Origin: JALZUV01 sp963837025
GTDB lineage: Bacteria; Pseudomonadota; Alphaproteobacteria; Rickettsiales; JALZUV01
NCBI GenBank assembly: GCA_963837025.1
Contig: CAWILT010000002.1
Coordinates: 812,850-876,849 of the forward strand
Direction of reading: 5' to 3'
Length of the DNA stretch: 64,000 nt
The position numbers and the translations under genes are program-made. Positions 40,573-49,417 of this stretch are shown piece after piece. A model generated the notes under the pieces. That model searched no databases. It was not told the origin of the DNA and worked only from the letters and a program-made list of their open reading frames with translations. Each line of letters begins with the position of its first letter. The first letter of the stretch is position 1.

Positions 40573-43452
40573 ATGTTCTACACCGTTTATGCAGCTGAGC
40601 CTTTGGCTGACCGTTTAGCCCAATGGGTATTGCATGAATATGGGCATAACCCACAATCAATTGCTCAACTCATTATATTTTTACCTTCGCGGCGGGCGAT
40701 AGGTACGATTAAGCAGGCTTTTTTGCGCGCCAGTGATGGTAAGGCTATGTTAATGCCTCAACTTATTCCCATCGGTGATATCAATGAAACGTTTGTTTTG
40801 CGTTTGGCATCCTTAAACAGCGATGAACTTGCGCAACTGAATAACTTATCGCCCGAACCTGAGCCAATGAAACGTTTAATGGCGATGCAAAGCTTAGTGT
40901 GGAAGCACGGGCAAACGATGATTCCGCGTCTGCATAATCGCGAAGCAGCATTAGATTTAGCCGCAAACTTGCTTGAACTGATTGACGAGATGGATAAAGA
41001 ACAGGCAGATTGGGATAAGCTCGATCATTTAGTGCCCGATGACTTTTCGCAATATTGGCAAATAACTCTCGAATTTTTAAAAATCATTCGCCTTTATTGG
41101 CCCGCTTACGAGCGTGAGCAAGGCTGGGGCAGGTCGTGGCAACGCCGCAACCAGCTATTTTTAATTTTAATGGAAGCGTGGAAACGTAAGCCACCTTCAA
41201 CACCCATCATTGCTGCCGGCACGACAGGATCCATTCCAGCGGTGGGTCGAATGCTCAACGCCATTCATCAACTGCCATTAGGCACCATCATTTTACCGGG
41301 ATTCGATGTTTCAATCGGCCAAGAACCTTTGTCACCTACTCATCCACAAGCGGGTATGCAGGAAATTATTTCACAAGCGGGTTTAGTGCCATCTGAAATT
41401 AAACCATTGCCTGATTTCTCATCGTTGCCAATGGCTGAAATGACTGCACGAGAGGCGCTAATTTCAGATGCTTTCAACCTGCATCAACCTGATTTGCAGA
41501 GTAGTTTAAATCGCGGTGCTGCCATAAAAGATCTACATAATTTAAGCTTCGCATCAGAGATTGATTTAAGTTTAGCAACCGCTTTATTGATGCGCGAAAT
41601 GCTAGAACAATCAGGTAAAACCGCTGCCTGTATCACACCAGATAGGCAGTTGGCTCGCGCCGTTACTGCCCAGCTATCCCGCTGGAATATAAAAGTAGAT
41701 GATTCAGCTGGGCAACCTTTAGCTCAAACTTCGCAATCAACATTTTTATTTATTATTATCAATGCCGTTTTTAATGAGTGTAATCCTGTCACGCTTTTGA
41801 GCATTTTTAAACACCCCTTATGTTTTGGCGGCGTGCATAAAGCGCAGTTAAATAACGCCGTTCGGAGAATTGAAAAAACCGTTATCCGCGGGATGATTTC
41901 TCCTACCATCAAAAAAATGCATACGCAAATAAAAGAAAAAATGCCGGAAGAATTTGAGATTTTTAATCGGTTAATACAGCCGCTCCAATCTTTTATGGCA
42001 GCATTCAGTTCGCTCAACGGATTGGCATTTGTTACCGCAGTACAATCGGTTTTATCCATTGCAGAATTTTACGCAACGGATGAAAATGATGAGTGTCATC
42101 TGTGGAAACATGAAGGCGCAAACGAGCTTGCCGCATTCTTTTCACAGATAAATGAAACGCTAGACGATACCGAAATTTTGCCCGATGAATTTGCAGGCAT
42201 ATTACGTGCATTAATGCGTGGCAAAGTGGTGCGGCCGCATTATGGTACACACCCTCGATTATTTATTATGTCGCCGATGGAAGCGCGTTTGCAACGGTTT
42301 GATCGCGCGATTCTTGCCAACTTAAATGAAGGCGAGTGGCCGCAAAAACCGGATGCTGACCCATGGATGAACCGTCAAATGCGTCACAAATTAGGGCTGC
42401 CAAATGCCGATAAGCGTATGGGCTTGCAAGCCCATGATTTTGTGCAACAAGCCGCTGGTGGCGAAATATTCATGATGCGCACACTCAAATCCGATAGCGC
42501 TGAGACCGTACCAAGTCGATTTATTCAAAGAATTGAAACCCACTTAACGCAAGACCAAAATTTTGGTCATCAGGCGCAGCACACGGTATGCCAATGGGTT
42601 GAACAGCTTAAAAATCCTATTCCCAAACCATCCGCTACACGGCCTGCACCTAAACCTCCGTTGCATTCACGTCCTCGTGAACTATCGGCAACATCAATCG
42701 AAAAGCTGATGCAGGATCCCTACAGTATCTATGCCCGAAAAATTTTGCGTTTAAAAAAATTAGATGCTTTGGATGAGCCGCTTGGTCATCGCGAATTTGG
42801 TAATTTAGTGCATGATATATTAGATGAATACTATACGAAAAACTGCAGCATGCAGGAAGCGGCAGATAGAATATTTAAACAAAAAGATTTTGGTTATGTT
42901 GCTGAGTGTTTATGGCGACCACGATTTGAACGAATTGCGCAGTGGATAATGCAACAGCCTTTGCCGCAAAAACTGCTGAGTGAAGTGAAAGGCGAATGGC
43001 ATTTTAAACCCACTACCGATTCCCAACCATTTTTGGTGAATGCTAAGGTTGATCGAATTGAGGATACCTTAGATGGCATTCAAATTATTGATTATAAAAC
43101 GGGCGCAGCGCCCTCGGCGGATCGCATGAAACAAGGTTTTGCCAGCCAGCTTACTATCGCGGGCGCTATTTTACGTGAGGGTGGATTTGGTCAACCGCTT
43201 TCAAGCAAACCATTCAAAGGCCTATTTTATTGGAAGTTAGGTGGCGAAAAAATTGGCGATCCGATAAATTTTGCTATCGACAAAGATCAGAGTTATGATG
43301 ATGCCGTTAATATTGCCCATGCGGAAATTCCAAGGATTATCGCTGCATTTGAAAACCCTGATAAAGCTTACGAAGCACTACCTGAATTTAAATATGCGCC
43401 AGCCTATAATGATTTTGAGCATTTAGCGCGCACCAAAGAATGGATGGAGTAA
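40573..43452 (+). CDS. addB: Double-strand break repair protein AddB
   Basis: AddB is the subunit of the AddAB helicase-nuclease that resects DNA breaks for recombination (959 aa). The start SIAQLIIFLPSRRAIGTIKQ is the alphaproteobacterial AddB form of the helicase-like domain. The C-terminal PD-(D/E)XK nuclease has FGNLVHDILDEYY, then IQIIDYKTGA. AddA, normally next in the operon, is absent, and an M20 hydrolase gene starts one base after the stop. No ribosome site is seen before the ATG. It is divergent from the ATPase gene. Confidence 0.92.
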   Translation: MFYTVYAAEPLADRLAQWVLHEYGHNPQSIAQLIIFLPSRRAIGTIKQAFLRASDGKAMLMPQLIPIGDINETFVLRLASLNSDELAQLNNLSPEPEPMKRLMAMQSLVWKHGQTMIPRLHNREAALDLAANLLELIDEMDKEQADWDKLDHLVPDDFSQYWQITLEFLKIIRLYWPAYEREQGWGRSWQRRNQLFLILMEAWKRKPPSTPIIAAGTTGSIPAVGRMLNAIHQLPLGTIILPGFDVSIGQEPLSPTHPQAGMQEIISQAGLVPSEIKPLPDFSSLPMAEMTAREALISDAFNLHQPDLQSSLNRGAAIKDLHNLSFASEIDLSLATALLMREMLEQSGKTAACITPDRQLARAVTAQLSRWNIKVDDSAGQPLAQTSQSTFLFIIINAVFNECNPVTLLSIFKHPLCFGGVHKAQLNNAVRRIEKTVIRGMISPTIKKMHTQIKEKMPEEFEIFNRLIQPLQSFMAAFSSLNGLAFVTAVQSVLSIAEFYATDENDECHLWKHEGANELAAFFSQINETLDDTEILPDEFAGILRALMRGKVVRPHYGTHPRLFIMSPMEARLQRFDRAILANLNEGEWPQKPDADPWMNRQMRHKLGLPNADKRMGLQAHDFVQQAAGGEIFMMRTLKSDSAETVPSRFIQRIETHLTQDQNFGHQAQHTVCQWVEQLKNPIPKPSATRPAPKPPLHSRPRELSATSIEKLMQDPYSIYARKILRLKKLDALDEPLGHREFGNLVHDILDEYYTKNCSMQEAADRIFKQKDFGYVAECLWRPRFERIAQWIMQQPLPQKLLSEVKGEWHFKPTTDSQPFLVNAKVDRIEDTLDGIQIIDYKTGAAPSADRMKQGFASQLTIAGAILREGGFGQPLSSKPFKGLFYWKLGGEKIGDPINFAIDKDQSYDDAVNIAHAEIPRIIAAFENPDKAYEALPEFKYAPAYNDFEHLARTKEWME

Positions 43453-43453
43453 A

Positions 43454-44662
43454 ATGAACCAAACCGAACTTTTTGCATGGATTGATACCCAGCACAATCG
43501 CATGGTTGAAACAACCTTGGCTTGGTCGCGTATTAATAGCGGGTCATTCAATGTGCAGGGGGTTCGCGATATGCGCCAAGCGTTGATGACTGCACTGGAA
43601 CCGCTTGGTGGTGAGGCGGAAGTGCTGCCTATAGCGCCTTTGCAATCAGTGGATAGCCATGGAAAATTGGTAGATATTCCGTTAGCAGAGGCACTTCGTA
43701 TTCGCAAACGCCCCAATGCCAAAACCAAAATTGTATTATCGGGGCATATGGATACCGTGTTTCCAAAGGATAGCCATTTTCAAGAGCCTGTTTGGTTGGA
43801 TGAAAATACGATTAACGGCCCCGGCGTGACGGATCTAAAAGGCGGGCTTGTATGTATGATGATTGCGCTAGAAGCGCTAGAACAATCACCATTAGCGGAA
43901 AATATTGGCTGGGAAATTATCCTTAATCCCGATGAGGAAATTGGCAGCCAAGGTTCCAATATCTATTTAGAAGAAGCTGCCAGACGCAACGATGTTGGAT
44001 TGATTTTTGAACCTGCTTTAGCCGATGGCACAATGGTGAGTGAACGCAAAGGTAGTGGGAATTTTGTAATTGTTGTTCATGGCCGCGCTGCACATGCTGG
44101 GCGCGAATTTGAAAAAGGCCGCAACGCGATAATTTTGCTGGCAGAAATGATGTTGCAGCTAAATTCTCTTAATGGTCAGCGCGAAGGGGTAACCCTCAAT
44201 GCTGGTAAAATTGAGGGCGGTGGGCCTACAAATATTGTGCCCGATATGGCCTTGCTGCGTTTCAATGTACGCCTGCCAAAAGCAGAAGACAAAATATGGA
44301 TGCAAAGCGAACTTGATAAAATTGTTGAGAATTTTAGTCAGCGCGATGGTTTTAAAGTCGAATTACATGGCGCTTTTACGCGTCCGCCGAAAGTCATTAA
44401 CGCTCAAAATAAAAAACTGCTCGATTGGGTGCAATCTTGTGCGTTGGATATAGGTTTAACGATAAATTTTGTACCTACAGGCGGCTGTTGTGATGGCAAT
44501 AATATGGCCGCAGTGGGTTTACCGAATGTGGATACACTAGGGGTGCGCGGCGGTCGCATTCACAGTGATGAAGAATTTTTACTGGTTGATTCGCTAACCG
44601 AGCGCGCAAAGCTTTCTACAGCGCTATTGTTGCGGTTGGCAAGCGAAGGCTGGAAACAATAA
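43454..44662 (+). CDS. M20-family metallo-hydrolase (carboxypeptidase G2-like)
   Basis: This is a 402-residue zinc-dependent hydrolase of the M20 family, which cleaves peptides or N-acyl amino acids. The first metal motif is LSGHMDTVF near residue 95, GPGVTDLKGG supplies the bridging Asp, and NPDEEIGSQGS holds the catalytic Glu. A dimerisation domain follows, and the final metal His appears in GGRIHSDEEF. No signal peptide is present, so it is cytosolic. The substrate cannot be read from sequence. It is separated from addB by one base and may ride on its transcript. Confidence 0.85.
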   Translation: MNQTELFAWIDTQHNRMVETTLAWSRINSGSFNVQGVRDMRQALMTALEPLGGEAEVLPIAPLQSVDSHGKLVDIPLAEALRIRKRPNAKTKIVLSGHMDTVFPKDSHFQEPVWLDENTINGPGVTDLKGGLVCMMIALEALEQSPLAENIGWEIILNPDEEIGSQGSNIYLEEAARRNDVGLIFEPALADGTMVSERKGSGNFVIVVHGRAAHAGREFEKGRNAIILLAEMMLQLNSLNGQREGVTLNAGKIEGGGPTNIVPDMALLRFNVRLPKAEDKIWMQSELDKIVENFSQRDGFKVELHGAFTRPPKVINAQNKKLLDWVQSCALDIGLTINFVPTGGCCDGNNMAAVGLPNVDTLGVRGGRIHSDEEFLLVDSLTERAKLSTALLLRLASEGWKQ

Positions 44663-44691
44663 ATAAGCAGCCTGACTCACTATTATTTTAC

Positions 44692-45627
44692 TTATATTTT
44701 AACGACTTCATTAAGTTCAGCAGCTTGTGAAATCCAGTTTTCAACGGATGCCTCACTCGGAATAGTCGGCGAAATTGAGCGTTTGCCAGCGGTGTTAACC
44801 TGCTTCATTTTTTCAATAAATGCGCCAGCATTCTGACTCGCTAAATCGGCCACGACCAATATGCCGGATTTATGCATTAATTCAGCCGATTGATGATCAA
44901 CTCCCTCGATGCGAAGCAGGTCGGACATACTAGCCCAACTATCCACCATTTTAGGACGAACAGAAACTTTGCTCGCTATTTCAGCCCTTTGTTGTGGCAA
45001 ATGGCCATTTTCTAAAAATGCGAAAATCGTATCAATCTGAATCGCGCGCATGGCTAATGCCGTTTTAGGACCAACGCCTTCTAACGTGCCAATCTCATAT
45101 CCAACACCATTTAAATCCACATTGCTATAGACGTCAAATTTAACGGAATCTTTTAAACTTTTAGCAACAGGTTTGGGGGTTAAGGTTGCTTTTGGCTTAG
45201 GCTGTGAAGCTTCCGTTGATGGTGCTAACTCAGTCTGATTTACGTGTGATGGTGCATTTATATTTATATCGGTTGAATCATCGGATAGATCAGCCTTGAC
45301 AGGTGCTGGTGGTTGTACGGGTGGCGGTGGCGTATAAGAATCAGCAATGGATTTATCAGATTTAGATTCGTAAGTATCTGTGTTAATGCGCTTCGCTACC
45401 AGTGCTTCCACTTCGGAGCGGCGTGAGGGAGGTGGGGGCGGAGGAGCATAACTAGAAATTGAATTATCAACTTCGGCAGCTTGGATATCGCTAGCTAACG
45501 GAGTCTTTTTTTTAGAAACGTCATGCTTTGCACTTGGAGTGCAACGACCAAATAACCAGCCTAACAAAAAGCCAAAAATTAAAGCTACAATTAAACAAAA
45601 CAGAATTTGCAAAATAAGATAGGTCAT
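44692..45627 (-). CDS. Membrane-anchored helix-hairpin-helix (DUF4332-like) protein
   Basis: This is a 311-residue protein. One helix at the start (LILQILFCLIVALIFGFLLG) anchors it. About 140 residues of Pro/Ser/Lys-rich linker follow, then helix-hairpin-helix-like repeats near the C-terminus (IGTLEGVGPKTALAMRAIQI, LLRIEGVDHQSAELMHKSGI). These repeats fit the DUF4332 group, whose role is unknown. The frame is open to 45693, but the ATG at 45627 has AAAGGAACC in front. It follows the BON-OmpA gene by ten bases, so the pair is an operon. Confidence 0.75.
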   Translation of the reverse strand: MTYLILQILFCLIVALIFGFLLGWLFGRCTPSAKHDVSKKKTPLASDIQAAEVDNSISSYAPPPPPPSRRSEVEALVAKRINTDTYESKSDKSIADSYTPPPPVQPPAPVKADLSDDSTDININAPSHVNQTELAPSTEASQPKPKATLTPKPVAKSLKDSVKFDVYSNVDLNGVGYEIGTLEGVGPKTALAMRAIQIDTIFAFLENGHLPQQRAEIASKVSVRPKMVDSWASMSDLLRIEGVDHQSAELMHKSGILVVADLASQNAGAFIEKMKQVNTAGKRSISPTIPSEASVENWISQAAELNEVVKI

Positions 45628-45637
45628 GGTGGTTCCT

Positions 45638-46399
45638 TTAGTTTGGCATCTGAGCCGGTAAAACTTTAAATTCAATGCGACGGTTTTCCACACGGCCTTG
45701 TTCGGTCACATTATCGCTAGCGGGTTGTGCAGAGCCTAAGCCCATCGCGCGTATGGGTTGTGTTAAGCCTGCGCTATCAATAAAATAATCGGCTACCGCT
45801 TGCGCACGGCGCTGACTTAAATCAATATTCGCAATCTCATCGCCTGAGCTATCGGTATGGCCATAAACTTCAATAATAGAATTTGGACAGTTACGCGCAA
45901 TAGCCGCTAGTTGATTGAGTAGGGTTAAACTTTGTGAGTCAATTTCAGCTTTATCGGAAGAAAAATTGATGGCTTTGCCTTCCATGGCTTGGGTCAAATT
46001 ATTCTCGCATTGTTCACTAGCGCTAATTTGCAATTCAATATCCGAGCCAGTATCTAAACCATTATTAAAGGGTTCTAAGGCAAAAGGCTCCGTTGATATG
46101 GCATCTTCTGCAATTGGGTTAATAACAACAATATCATTTTTAGTTGAGCGCACTCCATCAACGGCAGCAGCTAATTCTTGCGCGCGCTTTTTCAGTTGGT
46201 TATCGGCTACCACACCACTTAACACCACATCGCGTCCATCAACCACGGATTTAACCCGAGCTAATTCATCAAACTCAATGCTTTTATCGACCCGTGTTTT
46301 AATGTCAGCTGGGATAGTTTCAATATGCTGAGTAATGCAGAAATAAGCTAAAATAACTGCAATAATAATTCCTATAAGCAATAGTAATGAACGACTCAT
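45638..46399 (-). CDS. BON-domain OmpA-like peptidoglycan-binding protein
   Basis: This is a 253-residue envelope protein: an N-terminal anchor helix (LLLLIGIIIAVILAYFCI), a BON-like domain (residues 40-95, VVDGRDVVLSGVVADN), a linker, and a C-terminal OmpA domain. The last is canonical: VYGHTDSSGDEIANIDLSQR and the final NRRIEFKV carry the Asp and Arg that grip peptidoglycan. It resembles ArfA-type proteins. It is divergent from cspA and runs into the HhH protein gene. The role is probably envelope integrity. Confidence 0.83.
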   Translation of the reverse strand: MSRSLLLLIGIIIAVILAYFCITQHIETIPADIKTRVDKSIEFDELARVKSVVDGRDVVLSGVVADNQLKKRAQELAAAVDGVRSTKNDIVVINPIAEDAISTEPFALEPFNNGLDTGSDIELQISASEQCENNLTQAMEGKAINFSSDKAEIDSQSLTLLNQLAAIARNCPNSIIEVYGHTDSSGDEIANIDLSQRRAQAVADYFIDSAGLTQPIRAMGLGSAQPASDNVTEQGRVENRRIEFKVLPAQMPN

Positions 46400-46469
46400 A
46401 CGAGCAAATACCTACATTATTATTATTTTGATAATCATGTAGCATAGCAACTTGCCATTGTATAATAGT

Positions 46470-46497
46470 TTGTTAATTGAATTGTTTTGCATATAGG
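46470..46497 (+). promoter_or_regulatory. Possible csp promoter
   Basis: TTGTTA (46470-46475) and TATAGG (46492-46497) are 16 bases apart and would give a leader of about 70 bases before the cold-shock gene. Cold-shock genes often have long leaders, but no stem-loop or cold-box motif was recognised. This is weak evidence. Confidence 0.3.
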
Positions 46498-46572
46498 CCA
46501 AATTTAGGTTATGTAGGTGGGGAAGTTTGCGGATTACCCGTGACTATAACACCGCAGTAAAGGATTTTCAGT

Positions 46573-46785
46573 ATGGCTACGGGTACAGTAAAATGGTTTA
46601 ACCCCACAAAAGGTTACGGTTTCATCACTCCAGAAAGCGGAGGCAATGATGTGTTTGTTCATATCAGCGCAGTTGAAAAAGCCGGTCTACGTGGATTAGA
46701 TGAAGGTCAAAAAGTTAATTTTGAAATTCAAGAAAACCGTGGAAAAGAAGCAGCAGCAGATCTACAATTGATTGATGCAGCGTAA
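46573..46785 (+). CDS. cspA: Cold-shock protein, CspA family
   Basis: This is a 70-residue single-strand nucleic acid chaperone. RNP1 is KGYGFITP and RNP2 is DVFVHIS, and the start MATGTVKWFNPTKGYGF is typical. It binds RNA and DNA in the cytosol to melt structure. The ATG follows AAAGGA at good spacing. It is a single-gene unit with its own terminator. Whether it responds to cold or is constitutive cannot be read here. Confidence 0.95.
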   Translation: MATGTVKWFNPTKGYGFITPESGGNDVFVHISAVEKAGLRGLDEGQKVNFEIQENRGKEAAADLQLIDAA

Positions 46786-46807
46786 GCGACTTTTCGTTTA
46801 AACCGCA

Positions 46808-46841
46808 AACCTCGAAAAGCCTATGCTTTTTGAGGTTTTTT
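46808..46841 (+). terminator. Rho-independent terminator of csp
   Basis: The stem AACCTCGAAAAGC (46808-46820), loop CTAT and GCTTTTTGAGGTT (46825-46837) pair along 13 bases with one G-U wobble. A T-run to 46841 follows. It ends the cold-shock transcript, 23 bases after the stop. Confidence 0.85.
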
Positions 46842-46866
46842 CATGCCTGAGTTTTAGGTGTTATGC

Positions 46867-47484
46867 TTATTTATTTAAGCGCTTAGATTTTTTGTTTACA
46901 CCACCTGTGCGCGGGTCTTTAAACGCAAATGCTTTATCATCAATTGGTGTATCAACAATAATATTGCTAAAATTAATGTGCGTTGCAGATTGCGTTGCAT
47001 CAATAACAATCAATTTTTCTAACTGCCATGGGGATTGACTAAAAATCATGCCTAAGCTGCCTTGATCGGCTGCATCTTTCTGTTCCAACGTAATATGAAA
47101 TTTTCCATTTTTCTCAAATGATTCAGCAACCGTAATATTGGAATTTTTAAAATCGACTGTCTTATTGGTTAATACTCCTAGAAGCGTTTCATCTAATGGA
47201 ATATCACTTACCTGATCAACGGAATAATCATAATAGGTTAAAAAGTTGCCGCGCGTAACCATTAAAATTGGAGCAGGAGGGTTATATTCCCAGCGCATTT
47301 TATTGGGTCGCTTTAACAAAAATTTACCCGATGACTTACTTCCATCTGGCGCTACTTGCTGAAAGTTAGCTTTCAGCGTCTTGAGGTTTGTCAAATAAGC
47401 TTCAACTTTTTCAGTAGAGGCAGAAGCGTTTACGCTAAAAAAACAGCTTATTACCAGTGCTAATATTGTCCATTTATGCTGCAT
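46867..47484 (-). CDS. lolA: Outer-membrane lipoprotein carrier LolA
   Basis: LolA carries lipoproteins across the periplasm to the outer membrane (205 aa). A signal peptide (ALVISCFFSVNASA) is followed by the LolA beta fold, with LKTLKANFQQVAPDG at the start of the mature chain, RPNKMRWEY, and DYSVDQVSDIPLD. The start overlaps the ispG stop by 11 bases. A basic tail (NKKSKRLNK) ends the protein. LolB and the LolCDE genes are not in the window. Confidence 0.9.
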   Translation of the reverse strand: MQHKWTILALVISCFFSVNASASTEKVEAYLTNLKTLKANFQQVAPDGSKSSGKFLLKRPNKMRWEYNPPAPILMVTRGNFLTYYDYSVDQVSDIPLDETLLGVLTNKTVDFKNSNITVAESFEKNGKFHITLEQKDAADQGSLGMIFSQSPWQLEKLIVIDATQSATHINFSNIIVDTPIDDKAFAFKDPRTGGVNKKSKRLNK

Positions 47485-48688
47485 TATTTTTCGCTCCGTA
47501 AGTTTTCTCTATATATTGTACGACCATGTCTTTGAAATCCTGCGCGATGGAATCGCCGCGCAAGGTTGTGGTTTTTACGCCATCTACAAAAACTGGCGCT
47601 GCTGGCGATTCGCCCGTGCCGGGTAAACTGATGCCTATATTGGCATGTTTACTTTCACCAGGGCCATTCACAATGCAGCCCATGACGGCAACTTGCATTG
47701 TTTCAACTCCCTGAAAATGTTCGCGCCATTGGGGCATTTGCGCGCGTAGCCACGATTGAATTTCATCAGCCAAACTTTGAAAGAAGGTACTGGTAGTACG
47801 TCCGCAACCGGGACAGGCGGTAACTTGAGGTGTAAAAGCGCGTAGACCCAATGCTTGCAAAAGCTCTTGGCAAAGTTTTACTTCCGTTGTTCTATCGCCT
47901 TGAGGCTCAGGCGTGAGCGAGGCACGAATAGTGTCGCCAATACCTTCATGTAATAAAATACCCAGTGCGGCTGACGTTGCCGTGATGCCCTTAACCCCTA
48001 ATCCAGCCTCGGTTAATCCTAAATGAATCGGCCAATGGCCAGCTTTTGCAAGTGCGCGGTTGGTGGCAATAAGCTCTTGAACCTTGCTGACCTTTGCAGA
48101 AAGAATAATTTTATTTGCGGGTAACCCAATCGCTTCGGCCATTTGCGCGCTTTGAACGGCTGAACGCACTAAAGCCTCGCGCATCACTTCATCATTATTT
48201 TTTGGATTACCATTGGCATTGTTTTCGTCCATCACCTCAGCCAGCATCTGCTGGTCTAGACTACCCCAGTTAACGCCAATGCGCACGGGTTTATTATATT
48301 TAATAGCCGCTTCAATCATCTGCTGAAATTGACTGTCGCGCTTAGATTTAAAACCTACATTGCCCGGATTAATGCGATATTTGCTTAGAGCCTTTGCCAT
48401 ATCGGGAAAATCCGCAAGCAAGCGATGGCCATTATAATGAAAATCGCCAATAATGGGGGTTTGATAGCCGGCTTCACGAAGCGCATTGACTAAAGGCGCA
48501 ACTTGCGCTGCAGATTCCTCGCGATCAACCGTGATGCGAATTAGTTCGGAACCCGCATCAGCGAGTTCTTTGCATTGTTTCAATGTAGCCGCCAAATCAG
48601 CCGTATCGGTGTTGGTCATAGATTGCACTACCACGGGTGCGCCGCCGCCAACTAAAACTCCACCCACATCTACGCTAAAACGACTCAT
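47474..48688 (-). CDS. ispG: 4-hydroxy-3-methylbut-2-enyl diphosphate synthase
   Basis: IspG (GcpE) makes HMBPP from MEcPP near the end of the MEP pathway, using a 4Fe-4S cluster (404 aa). The TIM-barrel start VVVQSMTNTDTAD, the segment IRIGVNWGSLD, and cluster ligands in CPGCGRTT and GCIVNGPGESKHA are family signatures. The frame opens at a TTG at 48700, but the ATG at 48688 overlaps the TGA of the RodZ-like gene (ATGA) and fits the family. The pairing with a RodZ-like gene is common. Confidence 0.95.
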   Translation of the reverse strand: MSRFSVDVGGVLVGGGAPVVVQSMTNTDTADLAATLKQCKELADAGSELIRITVDREESAAQVAPLVNALREAGYQTPIIGDFHYNGHRLLADFPDMAKALSKYRINPGNVGFKSKRDSQFQQMIEAAIKYNKPVRIGVNWGSLDQQMLAEVMDENNANGNPKNNDEVMREALVRSAVQSAQMAEAIGLPANKIILSAKVSKVQELIATNRALAKAGHWPIHLGLTEAGLGVKGITATSAALGILLHEGIGDTIRASLTPEPQGDRTTEVKLCQELLQALGLRAFTPQVTACPGCGRTTSTFFQSLADEIQSWLRAQMPQWREHFQGVETMQVAVMGCIVNGPGESKHANIGISLPGTGESPAAPVFVDGVKTTTLRGDSIAQDFKDMVVQYIEKTYGAKNNAA

Positions 48689-49332
48689 TCGCGTTTCCAA
48701 ATGGGGTAAATAGTAGGATTTTTCAAGATAAAACTGGGTAAATTATCCGTCGAAGTTTCACAAATTTCGATGGAGCGCGATGGAATATTTAAACACGTGC
48801 TCAAAACATTTTGTGATAAAGGAGCAATATAATCACTTAATTGTGATTCATCAGCCATTTGTGGATCAACTAACGGTGGCGCCAAGCGCTCGCGATTGTC
48901 AGCTAAATTGGCTAATGAGAGCCATATAACGCATAAACCGAGCAACCCAAATGCACTGAACCAAAGGGTTCCGCGTGATGGAATTTCATAAGTGGTGTGA
49001 ATTTTATGATAATTGAGTTTTGCTTCAACCTTGCCTTGAATGCGTAAACAACATTCAGTGGCTTCTTGTGGTGAAAAATTTAAATATTCGGCGTAATGGC
49101 GTAAATATCCGCGACCATAGGTAGCGCTGGGCAATGCATCCCAATCACCTATTTCGATTGCTTCGAGATAATAAGGTTTCAAACGTAATATTAACGCTAT
49201 TTTTTCAATCGTTTGATTTGAATTAAGTCTAGCCTCGCGTAAAATTCCCCCTAATTGCTGCAGGTTTTTCACATGTGCAAAAGGTGTCGATTCACTAAGC
49301 GAAGATTCAAAATTTTCAAATGTGGTGGCCAT
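48685..49332 (-). CDS. RodZ-like helix-turn-helix membrane protein
   Basis: This is a 215-residue protein with an N-terminal HTH_25 domain (LGGILREARLNSNQTIEKIA, then LRLKPYYLEAIEIGDWDALP). One membrane helix (RGTLWFSAFGLLGLCVIWLS, near 130-150) and a short periplasmic part follow. RodZ links MreB to the wall synthesis machinery. Here the periplasmic region is only about 60 residues and lacks the usual C-terminal DUF4115 beta domain, so this is a reduced form. I chose the ATG at 49332. A longer frame from 49368 has no ribosome site. The stop overlaps ispG. Confidence 0.78.
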   Translation of the reverse strand: MATTFENFESSLSESTPFAHVKNLQQLGGILREARLNSNQTIEKIALILRLKPYYLEAIEIGDWDALPSATYGRGYLRHYAEYLNFSPQEATECCLRIQGKVEAKLNYHKIHTTYEIPSRGTLWFSAFGLLGLCVIWLSLANLADNRERLAPPLVDPQMADESQLSDYIAPLSQNVLSTCLNIPSRSIEICETSTDNLPSFILKNPTIYPIWKRE

Positions 49333-49417
49333 GCGCGCGAACCTAACAGGCTTCAAGCAGGTTGTCATGAAATACCATAAAGAATTTAAAGAAGTAATTT
49401 ACCCTAAAAAATTTGCT

